From Colwellia chukchiensis (lineage in GTDB: Bacteria > Pseudomonadota > Gammaproteobacteria > Enterobacterales > Alteromonadaceae), in the NCBI RefSeq assembly GCF_002104455.1, contig NZ_NBOC01000010.1, positions 62,001 through 126,000 of the forward strand: a stretch of DNA of 64,000 nucleotides, read 5' to 3'. Position 1 is the stretch's first letter. Every line of letters starts with the position of its first letter. Position numbers and translations under genes: made by a program. Positions 8,194 through 16,679 of the stretch are shown here, one piece after another. Under the pieces are notes generated by a model, which ran no database searches, was not told the origin of the DNA, and saw only the letters and a program-made list of their open reading frames with translations.

Positions 8194-9122
8194 AATTTTG
8201 CTTTAATAGCTAGAGAGGACTTGGTTTGACTGTAGGTTTGGCTATCCAGTTGTGAACGGTAGTCGCCATATTCAAGTTGGCTTTCCAATGCTAAGTAGCG
8301 ATTAAATGCTAACTGCCATTGTGCTTGAAAAACATGTTGATGCTCATCACGACTCGACATCTGCTGATTTGACAGTTGCTCATGACTTACCGACTGAAAG
8401 TCTTTCGACTGAAAACGCCAAGCTAGCGCTGCAGTTTGCGCGAAACCCAAGGCGGTAAACTTTTGCGAAAACTTGGTATTTACGCCGTAGCTATAATGAC
8501 TAAACTGTGGATCGACAGCGTTTTCTTTATCAGCACTAACCGCCAACATAAACATAGTCTTACCGTCGTTAATAAAGTGAAATAACGAAGCATTAGCCCC
8601 ATAAGCATCAGCATCACGGTCGGTTACATGTGCAAATTGTTTACGTTTAACTTTAGCACTTGTGCGCAAAAACGTGCTCGGTTGTAAATAAGTTCCTAAA
8701 TACATACTGGCTTGTTGAAAAGTTAAAAAGCGCTCGCCGGCTAATATTGCTTTTGCGCCATCATAGCGCAGCCCAAGCGCTTTTTGCTGCCATTTATAGC
8801 TCGCATCAACACTTACCTGATGCAACGAAAGGTCAAAGGCATCAAATTCGTTATAGTCTTGTGCTTGAAAGCGGTACGATGTTGAAATTTTCGCTTGCTC
8901 GTTAACCTGCCATACGCCGGCTACTGCCGCGTTTTTTTCAATACCACTATCGGCTTGTGAGCTCACTTCATCTAACTCATCAATACTCAAAGCTGAGTTA
9001 CTTATCACACCGATGGAAACTTCACCATTAAATGTAACGGGCGCTGTTGTGGTAACTGCCGCCAGTAACGGCATAGAAAATAAAGCCCCGACACTTGCCA
9101 TAATATACTTCATGTTAATCAC
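8190..9122 (-). CDS. Predicted outer-membrane beta-barrel protein of unknown function
   Basis: Not recognised as a named family. The 310-residue product has a signal peptide ending SMPLLAAV and then about 290 residues of alternating amphipathic strands rich in Tyr, Gln, Ser and Lys (for example DASYKWQQKALGLRYDGA and LALESQLEYGDYRSQL). It ends in phenylalanine (LAIKAKF), the usual C-terminal signature of outer-membrane barrels recognised by BamA. It follows the low-complexity secreted protein gene at 9174-10250 on the same strand. A strong hairpin terminator lies in the 51-base gap, so expression of this second gene would depend on read-through or on another promoter. Confidence 0.6.
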   Translation of the reverse strand: MINMKYIMASVGALFSMPLLAAVTTTAPVTFNGEVSIGVISNSALSIDELDEVSSQADSGIEKNAAVAGVWQVNEQAKISTSYRFQAQDYNEFDAFDLSLHQVSVDASYKWQQKALGLRYDGAKAILAGERFLTFQQASMYLGTYLQPSTFLRTSAKVKRKQFAHVTDRDADAYGANASLFHFINDGKTMFMLAVSADKENAVDPQFSHYSYGVNTKFSQKFTALGFAQTAALAWRFQSKDFQSVSHEQLSNQQMSSRDEHQHVFQAQWQLAFNRYLALESQLEYGDYRSQLDSQTYSQTKSSLAIKAKF

Positions 9123-9133
9123 CTCAAAAATAT

Positions 9134-9157
9134 AAAAAGCGCCAGTTCAACTGGCGC
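9134..9157 (-). terminator. Intrinsic terminator between the two unknown secreted-protein genes
   Basis: A perfect 9-bp stem, GCGCCAGTT (9139-9147) and AACTGGCGC (9149-9157), followed on the minus strand by TTTTT. It sits between the stop at 9174 and the start at 9122. It could set a high/low expression ratio between the two genes. Confidence 0.8.
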
Positions 9158-9173
9158 ATTTAGCTGCGCAATA

Positions 9174-10250
9174 TTACAAGCCAACGGCTAAATCATTTGC
9201 TAATGTGCTAGCAACTTCAGCAGCAGTAGCCGCCGCTAGTTCAGCGCTTACTTGCTCGCTTACTAAGCTATTAACTTGTTGATTAACATTGTTTGTTACT
9301 GCCATCTCAGCGCTTGAGGCGATTGCGTGATTCACATTGGCCGTCACCGTTTGTTCAAGTGCTTGTGTGGTTTGCGCCGCAGCATCTAATGTCACTGCCT
9401 TGGTGGCATTGCTGGTAACCTGCTGCGCAACTTGAGTACTGAGTGCAGCACTATTTTCTAACGTTGAGCTCAAGGCCAAGTTTGCCACGGTATTGTTTGC
9501 TAAAGCATCTGTGCTCGGCAGGCTTGATTGTGGCTCAGCTGCCGCATCGGTTTGCGCTAAGCTGGGTAAATCAACACGAGTAACTTGACTCAGAGCTGTT
9601 GCTACAGTCGTGCTCGCCGCAGAGCTAATATTGCTATCCTCACCAACGCCGGCGGAAAGCTGACTGAGTTGTTGACTATTACTGGCGATCGTATGCGCGC
9701 TTGAGTTGTTATCAAGGGCATTATCTGTTTCGGCCGACGTTGACTCGCTTGCAACATCTTTGCTCGATGCAGCCGGCGCTTGCAATGTCGTCAATGCGAC
9801 GTTTGTCGTTTCGTTAACCGACGTCGCGAGCTGCGATGTCTGCGCCAATGCTGTGGTGGTGTTTGCGGTTATAGCCAAAGCAGCATTTGCACCTGTTGTT
9901 GCGTTACTAGCTAAGGCACTGACAAGTTGAACATTTTTATCAAGTGTTTGTGAAGTGGCAATTGCTGGTGCCGTTTTTGACGTCGCTTGCTCTGCATCAT
10001 CTGGAGCCGATTCCGTGCTTGTTGAGTCACTCTTGCTGGCAGTAAGTTGTGAGTTACTATTCACCGATGTTGAAGCTTGTGCTTGCGCTGATGCTGAGCT
10101 GTCAGCATTGTTTGTTTGTGCTGACGCATTCGCTTGCTGATTAACTTGCGTGCTATGTTTGACTTCAACGTCGCTCGCGTGTGCAATCGCGCCCCAACAA
10201 CTCATGCCACTTAATACTAATACTTGTGCAATTTTATTTAATTTAGTCAT
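9174..10250 (-). CDS. Secreted low-complexity Ala/Ser/Thr/Gln/Asn-rich protein
   Basis: Not recognised. The 358-residue product has a signal peptide ending GAIAHA. Nearly the whole mature chain consists of Ala, Ser, Thr, Asn, Gln and Val, with scattered Asp and Glu and almost no aromatic residues. Stretches such as NANASAQTNNADSSASAQAQ look disordered; later parts (LEQTVTANVNHAIASSAEMA) could form helices or coiled coil. Such composition is seen in surface adhesins, filament subunits and phasin-like proteins, but no domain is visible. It is the first gene of a likely pair with the beta-barrel gene at 8190-9122, separated by a terminator. Confidence 0.6.
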   Translation of the reverse strand: MTKLNKIAQVLVLSGMSCWGAIAHASDVEVKHSTQVNQQANASAQTNNADSSASAQAQASTSVNSNSQLTASKSDSTSTESAPDDAEQATSKTAPAIATSQTLDKNVQLVSALASNATTGANAALAITANTTTALAQTSQLATSVNETTNVALTTLQAPAASSKDVASESTSAETDNALDNNSSAHTIASNSQQLSQLSAGVGEDSNISSAASTTVATALSQVTRVDLPSLAQTDAAAEPQSSLPSTDALANNTVANLALSSTLENSAALSTQVAQQVTSNATKAVTLDAAAQTTQALEQTVTANVNHAIASSAEMAVTNNVNQQVNSLVSEQVSAELAAATAAEVASTLANDLAVGL

Positions 10251-10449
10251 GTTTGCTTCCTCTGATGTCTATTTACGTTAATGACACTGAGATAACGGGT
10301 GACGCCGGGGGTTTATTCCCAAAATAAATAAAAAAACAGCACTAAAAAAATATACTAATTATATTTCAGCAACTTAAACCAAGCCTTAATCAAGCAGCAA
10401 AGCTATTGCAGGCAGAACAATAACCGAAAAATCTAAAAACTAGCCATAA

Positions 10450-10473
10450 AAAAAGGCCTTGGCAGGCCTTTTT
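10450..10473 (-). terminator. Bidirectional intrinsic terminator after the repeat lipoprotein
   Basis: Stem AAAAAGGCCT (10450-10459) with AGGCCTTTTT (10464-10473) and a four-base loop, flanked by A and T runs. It lies 20 bases past the stop of the lipoprotein gene at 10493. Confidence 0.85.
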
Positions 10474-10492
10474 CATGAAAAGCGACTATAAA

Positions 10493-10906
10493 TTAACAGT
10501 CTTTATCCTTGGCACCGGCGCTTGCTTTAGCTTTTTCACAAGCATCTTCAATGGCATTACCAGCATCGGTTTTCATATCACTTAATTTATCGCCGGCGGT
10601 ATCCTTGAACTCCCCTAGCTTATCAGCGGCAGACTCTTTCATTGCACCAAGCTTATCGCCGGCAGATTCCTTCATTTCACCGAGTTTTTCGCCGGCGGCT
10701 TCTTTCATCTCGCCAACTTTTTCACCCGCAGCTTCAAGGGCGTTGCTCGCTTCTTCTTTCATGACACCGACTTTATCACCGGCTTTTTCTACCATTTTGT
10801 CAACTTTTTCCCCTGTGCTTTCTGGCTCTTTATCGCTGCATGCGCTTAAGCCAAACATGGCCGTTGAGATTATTAGTACGCTTGATAGTTTTTTCATAAA
10901 TGTCAT
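10493..10906 (-). CDS. Lipoprotein with 11-residue amphipathic (LEA-like) repeats
   Basis: A 137-residue predicted lipoprotein. After a signal peptide with lipobox LSAC it consists of tandem 11-residue repeats such as AGEKVGEMKEA, AGEKLGEMKES, AGDKLGAMKES, AADKLGEFKDT and AGDKLSDMKTD. These should form a long charged amphipathic helix, as in LEA or apolipoprotein-like stress proteins. The C-terminus has two further cysteines (DACEKAK and KDKDC). I chose ATG 10906 because AGGGA lies 7 bases before it; the open frame runs up to 10954 and a further ATG lies at 10897. It begins 10 bases after a DUF1328 gene and is probably in its operon. Function unknown; desiccation, osmotic or envelope stress is an inference. 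Confidence 0.7.
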   Translation of the reverse strand: MTFMKKLSSVLIISTAMFGLSACSDKEPESTGEKVDKMVEKAGDKVGVMKEEASNALEAAGEKVGEMKEAAGEKLGEMKESAGDKLGAMKESAADKLGEFKDTAGDKLSDMKTDAGNAIEDACEKAKASAGAKDKDC

Positions 10907-10916
10907 GTGTTTTTCC

Positions 10917-11093
10917 CTATAGTTTTGGTGATTTTCCACGCAATGCATTGGCAATTAACGAAACAACCAACAACACAACGAAAATAAAAAAGATAATTTT
11001 AGCTATACCAGCGGCAGCACCGGCAATACCACTAAAGCCTAATATTGCCGCAATTAAGGCAACAATTAAAAAGACTAGCGCCCAACGTAACAT
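10917..11093 (-). CDS. DUF1328 (YtjA-like) small membrane protein
   Basis: A 58-residue protein with two hydrophobic helices. It starts [20 protein letters not shown], followed by [18 protein letters not shown] and [12 protein letters not shown]. This is the DUF1328/YtjA signature. These proteins are tiny inner-membrane proteins often linked to stress responses; the exact role is unknown. AGAGGAG lies 6 bases before the ATG. The gene is too short for most ORF callers. It stops 10 bases before the repeat lipoprotein gene, so the two are probably co-transcribed. Confidence 0.85.
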   Translation of the reverse strand: MLRWALVFLIVALIAAILGFSGIAGAAAGIAKIIFFIFVVLLVVSLIANALRGKSPKL

Positions 11094-11454
11094 AATCAGC
11101 TCCTCTGTGTATTTAAAAAGCAGTTCCTACTATAGGTTAGTCGTTATTTATGCTAACAACAAAAAAGATACGCAACTAATGATGGCTAGGTGCAATAGCG
11201 ACACTTGAGGCGAGCAGCAATATTGCCGGAATTTTGCTGCGGCTTGGCGATAAACATTGCGCTGCGCCACTAAGTACCGAGTAGTCGCCGCACTCAACAC
11301 TGCTCTGTTGACCAAGAAAACTTGAAGGCTAAAACGTCAATGCGCTATAAATAACAGCCACTTACAGCACGCTATATGTTCACGCTTGCAATCGTCAATT
11401 AAGCATCATGGTCACTGTTGAAGTGAGTGACGACTAGCTTGCGTACCGCCATCT

Positions 11455-11502
11455 AACCTACTCTGCTGGGTAGGTTATTTTTTAATTTACATTGCCCTAC
11501 CC
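11455..11502. promoter_or_regulatory. Putative operator A of the MalT-like regulator, upstream of ridA-M17
   Basis: This site contains AACCTAC (11455-11461), GGGTAGGT (11468-11475) and CCTACCC (11496-11502). The last two form a perfect 7-bp inverted repeat with a 21-base spacer rich in T. The same order, spacing and T-rich spacer recur at 16514-16560 before the TonB receptor gene. The gene between the two sites encodes a MalT-type LuxR activator, and that class binds short G-rich boxes. The left part also forms a hairpin (AACCTAC/GTAGGTT) followed by ATTTTTT, so a plus-strand terminator is the alternative reading; no plus-strand gene precedes it. The rest of the 11094-11688 gap shows no supported gene. 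Confidence 0.5.
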
Positions 11503-11688
11503 TTGGTATTGCTTGTAGTAAGCCTGTGCTTTTACTAACGTTGTGGTGACATAAAATACTGTTGATTGCTACTAAAGCACAATGATATTTAATGTTTGTA
11601 TACGTTTCATCAACAACTTTTATTGGCCCACTAAGCTCGCTAATGCTCACTGCTTTAGGCAATTTATTATCACTAGGAACAACTAAAA

Positions 11689-12033
11689 ATGATTAATCGA
11701 AATAACCCCAGTAAGTATTATTCACAAAGTGTGGTACACAACGACACTGTGTATTTATCAGGTATGATTGCGGAAAATTATCAGGGTGATATGACTAGTC
11801 AGTGCCAAGAGACCTTCGCCGCAATTGATGCGGCCTTGGCTAACGCTGGCACAGACAAGTCTAAATTGTTATCACTGCAATGTTGGATAAGTGATTTTAG
11901 CTATTTTGATGATTTTAATGACGCTTATGAGCAATGGCTAGACGCAGATAGTCTCCCCGTCAGAGCCACGGCTGAATGTGCTTTGTATGATCCGCGTTTG
12001 AAAATAGAAATTATCGCCATAGCGGCACTTTGA
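11689..12033 (+). CDS. RidA family protein (reactive enamine/imine deaminase family)
   Basis: A 114-residue RidA/YjgF-family protein. RidA hydrolyses reactive enamine/imine intermediates released by PLP enzymes; relatives act in pyrimidine and other ring catabolism. Family features visible are the N-terminal NPSKYYSQSVVHNDTVYLSG, the middle TDKSKLLSLQCWISDF and the C-terminal PVRATAECALYDPRLKIEII. In the last, Arg92 matches the substrate-binding Arg105 of canonical RidA. It ends 23 bases before the M17 aminopeptidase gene, so the two probably form an operon. It lies 187 bases past a motif shared with the TonB/hydantoinase operon, which points to a place in that catabolic regulon. Confidence 0.85.
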   Translation: MINRNNPSKYYSQSVVHNDTVYLSGMIAENYQGDMTSQCQETFAAIDAALANAGTDKSKLLSLQCWISDFSYFDDFNDAYEQWLDADSLPVRATAECALYDPRLKIEIIAIAAL

Positions 12034-12056
12034 TTAGTAACTAAAGGTTGAAAGTT

Positions 12057-13562
12057 ATGAACATTGATTTTCGTTTATTTACCATGCCAACTGAAGGTTT
12101 GTTGGTAATAGCACTGCCAGAGTCTAAGCAACTTTGTGCTATTGGCAAGCAACTTGATAGCATCATGACTGGTGCGATTGCGCGCAGTCTCGCTACAACT
12201 CGCTTTAGCGGCGCTTTTGGCGAAACAGTAGATTTGGCTTGTCCTGCGGGCGTTGGCCCAGACCACATACTATTGATTGGCCTAGGCAACGCCGCGGCTA
12301 TGACTTTAAATCAATGGGAAGTTATTGGTGGTAAAGTCTGTGCTCATGCAAAAAATCCGTCACTATCTTCATTAGCGTTTTACCTCAGCGATAACACAGA
12401 CACTACCGCCAGCCCTGAAGCCATACTCAGTCATGTGGCTTTCGGTGCACTGTTAAAATCCTATCGTTTTGAAAAATATCGTACAGTAAAGTCATTTCAG
12501 CTTGAACGTCTTAGCTTAATGGCGAATGACGTAAAGCCAATAGCAGCCGAGTTAACCTTTAAGCGCTTAAAAGCGATCGCCGATGCGATATTTTTAACTC
12601 GCAACTTAGTGCTTGAGCCCGCCTCGGTCATGACACCTATGGCATTGTGCTCAATGGCAGAAGCCTTAACTCAATATCAGGTGAAAACGCAAATTTTTAG
12701 TGGCGATCAAGCACTGGCTGATGATTTTCCAGCCACGCTAGCAGTTGGGCAAGGCAGTGTCGAAACCTCGGCGGTTTGTGTGATGGAATGGCGTGGTATT
12801 CACGGTGACAAAAAGCCGGTAATTGCGCTTGCAGGTAAAGGCGTAACTTTTGATGCCGGCGGCTTAACCATTAAATCAGAAAGTCAGCAACGCTTGATGA
12901 AAATGGACATGGCAGGCGCAGCAACCATTATTGCCGTGATGCAAGCGATTGCGATGTTAAAGCTTGATATCGGTATTGTCGCTGCTTTTGGCGCCGTAGA
13001 AAATATGCCCGGTAGCAATGCTTATCGCTCAGGAGATGTTATTGCGATGAAAAACCAGACCTCGGTGGAAGTGACCTTTCCAGATGCTGAGGGTCGTCTG
13101 GTTTTAGCTGACTTAAATACTTATTTATGTCGCACATATCGACCTAATTTTTTGCTTGATGTTGCGACATTGACCGCCACTGTCGTTGCTGCTTTAGGTG
13201 ATGGTTGTACTGGTATGTTTAGCAACGATGACCAACTAGCCTCGGCCCTTTTGCAAGCAGCGGAGCAAGCGAATGAGCCGATGTGGCGATTACCGCAAGG
13301 TAAAACTTATTTGGCGTCATTAGACTCCCATATTGCCGATATGAAAAATATGCCAGCGCCTAATTATATCGGCGTACTAGCAGGCTCTGCATCGGTTGCT
13401 GCTTCATTTCTTGAGCACTTTTCTGAAGATTGTGCTTGGGCCCATCTCGATATGTCTGGCTCAGCTTGGCAGGTTGCTGAGAGCGATCTAGGTCCTGATG
13501 GTGCAACAGGTGCTTTGGTGCGGACATTAATCTATTGGCTGGAAAGTATGGACAATAAATAG
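12057..13562 (+). CDS. M17 family leucyl aminopeptidase
   Basis: A 501-residue cytosolic metallopeptidase. The C-terminal catalytic domain keeps the di-zinc ligands and catalytic residues: Lys261 and Asp266 in AGKGVTFDAGG, the next Lys in LTIK, the Asp of KMDMAGA, and Asp343, Glu345 and Arg347 in DAEGR. The usual NTDAEGRL signature reads FPDAEGRL here, a small divergence. The N-terminal domain is the typical regulatory fold (IGLGNAAAMTLNQWEVIGGK). ATG 12057 is preferred; an in-frame TTG at 12048 would add three residues. It removes N-terminal amino acids from short peptides and forms a likely operon with the RidA gene. It converges on the MalT-like regulator gene. Confidence 0.92.
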   Translation: MNIDFRLFTMPTEGLLVIALPESKQLCAIGKQLDSIMTGAIARSLATTRFSGAFGETVDLACPAGVGPDHILLIGLGNAAAMTLNQWEVIGGKVCAHAKNPSLSSLAFYLSDNTDTTASPEAILSHVAFGALLKSYRFEKYRTVKSFQLERLSLMANDVKPIAAELTFKRLKAIADAIFLTRNLVLEPASVMTPMALCSMAEALTQYQVKTQIFSGDQALADDFPATLAVGQGSVETSAVCVMEWRGIHGDKKPVIALAGKGVTFDAGGLTIKSESQQRLMKMDMAGAATIIAVMQAIAMLKLDIGIVAAFGAVENMPGSNAYRSGDVIAMKNQTSVEVTFPDAEGRLVLADLNTYLCRTYRPNFLLDVATLTATVVAALGDGCTGMFSNDDQLASALLQAAEQANEPMWRLPQGKTYLASLDSHIADMKNMPAPNYIGVLAGSASVAASFLEHFSEDCAWAHLDMSGSAWQVAESDLGPDGATGALVRTLIYWLESMDNK

Positions 13563-13738
13563 CGGCTAAGATTAGAGCATACTCGTTGGGGTGTTGATGA
13601 TGTCTGCTCGACAAAACCAACTCGCTGGCTTACGTTAGCAATAAGCTTGCTACTCGTTATTAAGCGTAAGTCAGTCTCAACCTGCGGGCTAATATACCTG
13701 TAATGATCAAAAACGCTGATCGTATTTCAATAATAAGG

Positions 13739-16435
13739 CTAAAGATCGTAGCCATTGCTGATGAAAAAAATGCTCGCTTTATTGCGATTACTGACATTGA
13801 TCTTGGCAAAGAGGTTTTTCAAATGAAATTTAACCGTATTCTCGGATATACCTAAGTTCGCACTGATTTGTTTGTTGCTTTTTCCTTGCGTAAGTAGCGG
13901 AATAAGTTGTTGCTCTCTATGTGAAAGCCCAAATTTAGCAAAATCTGAATGGCTGTTTTTTTTAAAACCATTGATGACATCGTTAATGAAATCTAACGCA
14001 AGTTTACTTAGTAAATGACCACTATGTTTTTTAAATTTTATAAGTAAATATTCTATGCTCGCCGGCACTTCATAAAAAACCTGTTTTATTTTATATTTAG
14101 CGCAATCTTGACAAACATCCAGCAAAATATTGAATGCTTTCGGGTTACTGTCCAACGATGAATACGCGATAGCCTGAATTATTTTTGCTTTTGCAATATC
14201 AATCATTTGCTTGCTATTAGTACAAATTTTCAATAATTTTTCTGTATGAAACATGGCTTTGTTCGCGACATTGTTTTGTAAAAAATAAATGGCCTGCAGC
14301 GTATGGTATTCACCTTTGACTTGCCACAAATGCAGTTCTTCCGACCAGTATTTTTCGCGGATAATTTTATTATTTAAAGTGGCAAATAAATCCTTATGGT
14401 TAAAATGAAAGGCAACTTTCTGGGCCAGCACATCCAATAACATTTCTAGTCGCCATAACTTTCGACTACGGGCGGTTTTTTCTCCACGCGCAAGGTAGTC
14501 ATAACAAGTGGCTTCGTCGTTATCTGCCAGTGCCAAATTAATCGCCAGTTTGAAGGTCACCGCATAAATATCATACCAACAATCTCGTAATTCTAACGCG
14601 ATAATGCTGTGTTCTAGTAAGGCTTTTGCTTTATCCAGTTGCCCCATCTGATAATAAATATTGGCGGTTAAACACATAGCCATTGATTGCAAGCCACTAT
14701 CCATACCTAAATGCTCTTCAGCTAGTTTTCTCGCATGATCAAATAGCGACAAGGCGCTTTCTAAATGCCCTCGGTAAGCCTTACTTTGGCCGTGATGTAA
14801 AGTAATGTAATTCACACCCACCCAGCAATTGGCAAGTTGCATTTCTCGGCTACAGTTAACAGCCGTTTGCTCAGCGAGTTCAAACTGGGCATATTGGTTA
14901 TAAAGCAACGCCTCAAAAGCCAGTAAAGTGCCTCGACCTAAATGATCATTTAAGGCAAAGGTCTTAATGGCATTATTAATTGCTTGTAATTGATTGGTTT
15001 CAAGAATTTGATCAAGATAAATTTTAACGATAAACCTCATCACCACAAAGTCGCGAGTACTCGCGTCAGACTCATAGCCCGAGGCAATAAGATCTTGATG
15101 GATAAGTTCAGCAACTTGGTATTGCTCTTCGGCGGCAACCACTTGGCCGAGTTTTAGATAAAAATAACATTGCAGCAAACCCAAGGTCGGTGACTCAGTA
15201 ATATCTTTTTTACTGAAATGGCTCAGCAAAGATTCAACATAGCCGATACCTTTAGTTAAAATCATTTGCCAACCACCCGCTTTGGTGAGCAACTGCTTCG
15301 CTAACTGAATATTTTTTGCTCTTACACACTGACTGATCGCTTCATTTAAATGTGTTTTTTCAGCAAACCAAAGCGCAGCTTTACTGCGTAGCTCATTACA
15401 TTGGCTTTCACCTACTGTCATCACAAAAGTTTGTTGCAGAAAGTCGGAAAATAAATGGTGATAACGAAATGAGGTATGCTCTTGATCTAAAGAAATAATA
15501 AGTGATTGCTGCTCATTAATACCGGCAATAATCGTCGCGCCATTGTCGATTTCACACACGTAATTAGCCAGCTCAATATCGAAACGATCTAAAAAGGAGG
15601 TTTTTAGTAAAAAATTTTGCGTAGCCAGATCAAACTTTTCAAATACTTGCTCTTTCATGTAGCTGGTAAGCGTATCAATATTATTGGTTAATACTCGCGT
15701 CGGATCTGTATGGGGGTTTTGCTGATACCATAAACGCAAAAGCTGTAACGCAACCGGCCAACCTTCTGTTTGCCGATGCAATAGCGCTAACTGTTTTTCG
15801 CTGACGAACTCGCTTAATAAGTGCTGAGTTTCTGCTAAGGAAAATTTCAGTTCTTCAGCACTAAGGTTAAACAATAACCCTTGCGCATAGAGTGGGCTAA
15901 GCTCAAAACTTGGTAGTACTCGGCTGGTAATAATTAAATGTAAGTGTTTAGGGCAATAATAGAGCAGGCGGTCGATAAAAGCCGCAATAATCGGGTCAGA
16001 GATGAAATGAAAATCATCAAACAACAAATAAATCTGATGCTGACTCTTTTGAATAACATTTAAAATCTCTTGGCTGAAGCTAACAAAATCAGCCTTAGCT
16101 GAGCTATTGTTAGCGCGAGCCAATAAGCTTTTATCGGCAATATTAATAAAAACCAGCGCATGACAAAGTAAACTAAAAAACTGATTCGCTTCATTGTCGG
16201 ACGCATCCAAAGCAATCCAAACGGTTTTATTTTCTTCTGCTTGGTTAAGTGATTTTATATGTTGTGCCATTAAGGTCGACTTGCCAAAACCTGCCGGACT
16301 GATAATCGTGGTCAGTGCCATATGCCGATTTGAGGACAAGCGTTCGAGTAAATCTTTACGCTCGGTTAATTTAACGCGCTGCTCGGCTATGCGAAATTTT
16401 TGCTCTAAAATAGATAGTGGTTGAAATAGCTGCAA
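13739..16435 (-). CDS. MalT-like LuxR family ATP-dependent transcriptional regulator
   Basis: An 898-residue STAND-type activator. The N-terminal NTPase has Walker A SPAGFGKST (46-54) and Walker B LLFDD (137-141). A long helical TPR-like region spans about 350-800. The C-terminal LuxR helix-turn-helix reads FGLSHREQQLIPLLTQGKSN, then ISANLGISENTVKFHLKNLF. In MalT, ATP and an inducer sensed by the TPR region drive multimerisation and activation. The start is TTG 16435, supported by AGGGGA 5 bases upstream; no better ATG exists nearby. It is divergent from the TonB receptor gene and convergent with ridA-M17. It sits between the two copies of the GGGTAGGT motif, so it is the obvious candidate regulator of both arms. 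Confidence 0.9.
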   Translation of the reverse strand: MQLFQPLSILEQKFRIAEQRVKLTERKDLLERLSSNRHMALTTIISPAGFGKSTLMAQHIKSLNQAEENKTVWIALDASDNEANQFFSLLCHALVFINIADKSLLARANNSSAKADFVSFSQEILNVIQKSQHQIYLLFDDFHFISDPIIAAFIDRLLYYCPKHLHLIITSRVLPSFELSPLYAQGLLFNLSAEELKFSLAETQHLLSEFVSEKQLALLHRQTEGWPVALQLLRLWYQQNPHTDPTRVLTNNIDTLTSYMKEQVFEKFDLATQNFLLKTSFLDRFDIELANYVCEIDNGATIIAGINEQQSLIISLDQEHTSFRYHHLFSDFLQQTFVMTVGESQCNELRSKAALWFAEKTHLNEAISQCVRAKNIQLAKQLLTKAGGWQMILTKGIGYVESLLSHFSKKDITESPTLGLLQCYFYLKLGQVVAAEEQYQVAELIHQDLIASGYESDASTRDFVVMRFIVKIYLDQILETNQLQAINNAIKTFALNDHLGRGTLLAFEALLYNQYAQFELAEQTAVNCSREMQLANCWVGVNYITLHHGQSKAYRGHLESALSLFDHARKLAEEHLGMDSGLQSMAMCLTANIYYQMGQLDKAKALLEHSIIALELRDCWYDIYAVTFKLAINLALADNDEATCYDYLARGEKTARSRKLWRLEMLLDVLAQKVAFHFNHKDLFATLNNKIIREKYWSEELHLWQVKGEYHTLQAIYFLQNNVANKAMFHTEKLLKICTNSKQMIDIAKAKIIQAIAYSSLDSNPKAFNILLDVCQDCAKYKIKQVFYEVPASIEYLLIKFKKHSGHLLSKLALDFINDVINGFKKNSHSDFAKFGLSHREQQLIPLLTQGKSNKQISANLGISENTVKFHLKNLFAKINVSNRNKASIFFISNGYDL

Positions 16436-16513
16436 ACTGTCCCCTATTACATTCGGTAAAATCTTAATCCCATAAGCACACCTTTAAAGTATAGCTTTTA
16501 TTGTTATTTAAAA

Positions 16514-16560
16514 GCTACCTGATCGGGTAGGTCTGTTTTTTTATTATTGCGGACCTACTC
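16514..16560. promoter_or_regulatory. Putative operator B of the MalT-like regulator, upstream of the TonB receptor gene
   Basis: GCTACCT (16514-16520), GGGTAGGT (16525-16532) and CCTACTC (16554-16560) occur in the same order as at 11455-11502. The left 22 bases align without gaps to site A (AA.CTAC......GGGTAGGT), and the T-rich spacer is shared. The distance from GGGTAGG to CCTACYC is 29 bases here and 28 at site A. It lies 120 bases before the receptor ATG, just upstream of a plausible sigma-70 promoter, as expected for a class of activator that contacts RNA polymerase. Confidence 0.55.
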
Positions 16561-16570
16561 CTTGCACTAA

Positions 16571-16599
16571 TTGAAGCTCGCATTTTTTACTCCTAGTAT
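16571..16599 (+). promoter_or_regulatory. Candidate sigma-70 promoter of the TonB/hydantoinase operon
   Basis: A -35-like TTGAAG (16571-16576), a 17-base spacer and a -10-like TAGTAT (16594-16599), placed 11 bases after the last element of operator B. Each hexamer matches four of six consensus bases, which fits an activator-dependent promoter. The leader to ATG 16680 would be about 75 bases. Confidence 0.4.
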
Positions 16600-16679
16600 G
16601 GATTTGAACTAAGCAACGACCGTCGTTCAATTAATTCTGAGTATTTTGGACATTAAAAGTATCACTATCGGGGAAAGGT

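Noticed and set aside
10900-11208. Plus-strand frame over the DUF1328 gene
   Set aside because: It is the antisense shadow of the DUF1328 and repeat-lipoprotein genes.
11453-11662. Minus-strand reading frame of 69 codons upstream of ridA
   Set aside because: No recognisable family or ribosome site, and it covers the operator-like motif; non-coding is more likely.
13563-13738. Terminator between the M17 gene and the MalT-like gene
   Set aside because: CTTACG/CGTAAG arms with partial inner pairing exist, but there is no T-run; too weak to list.
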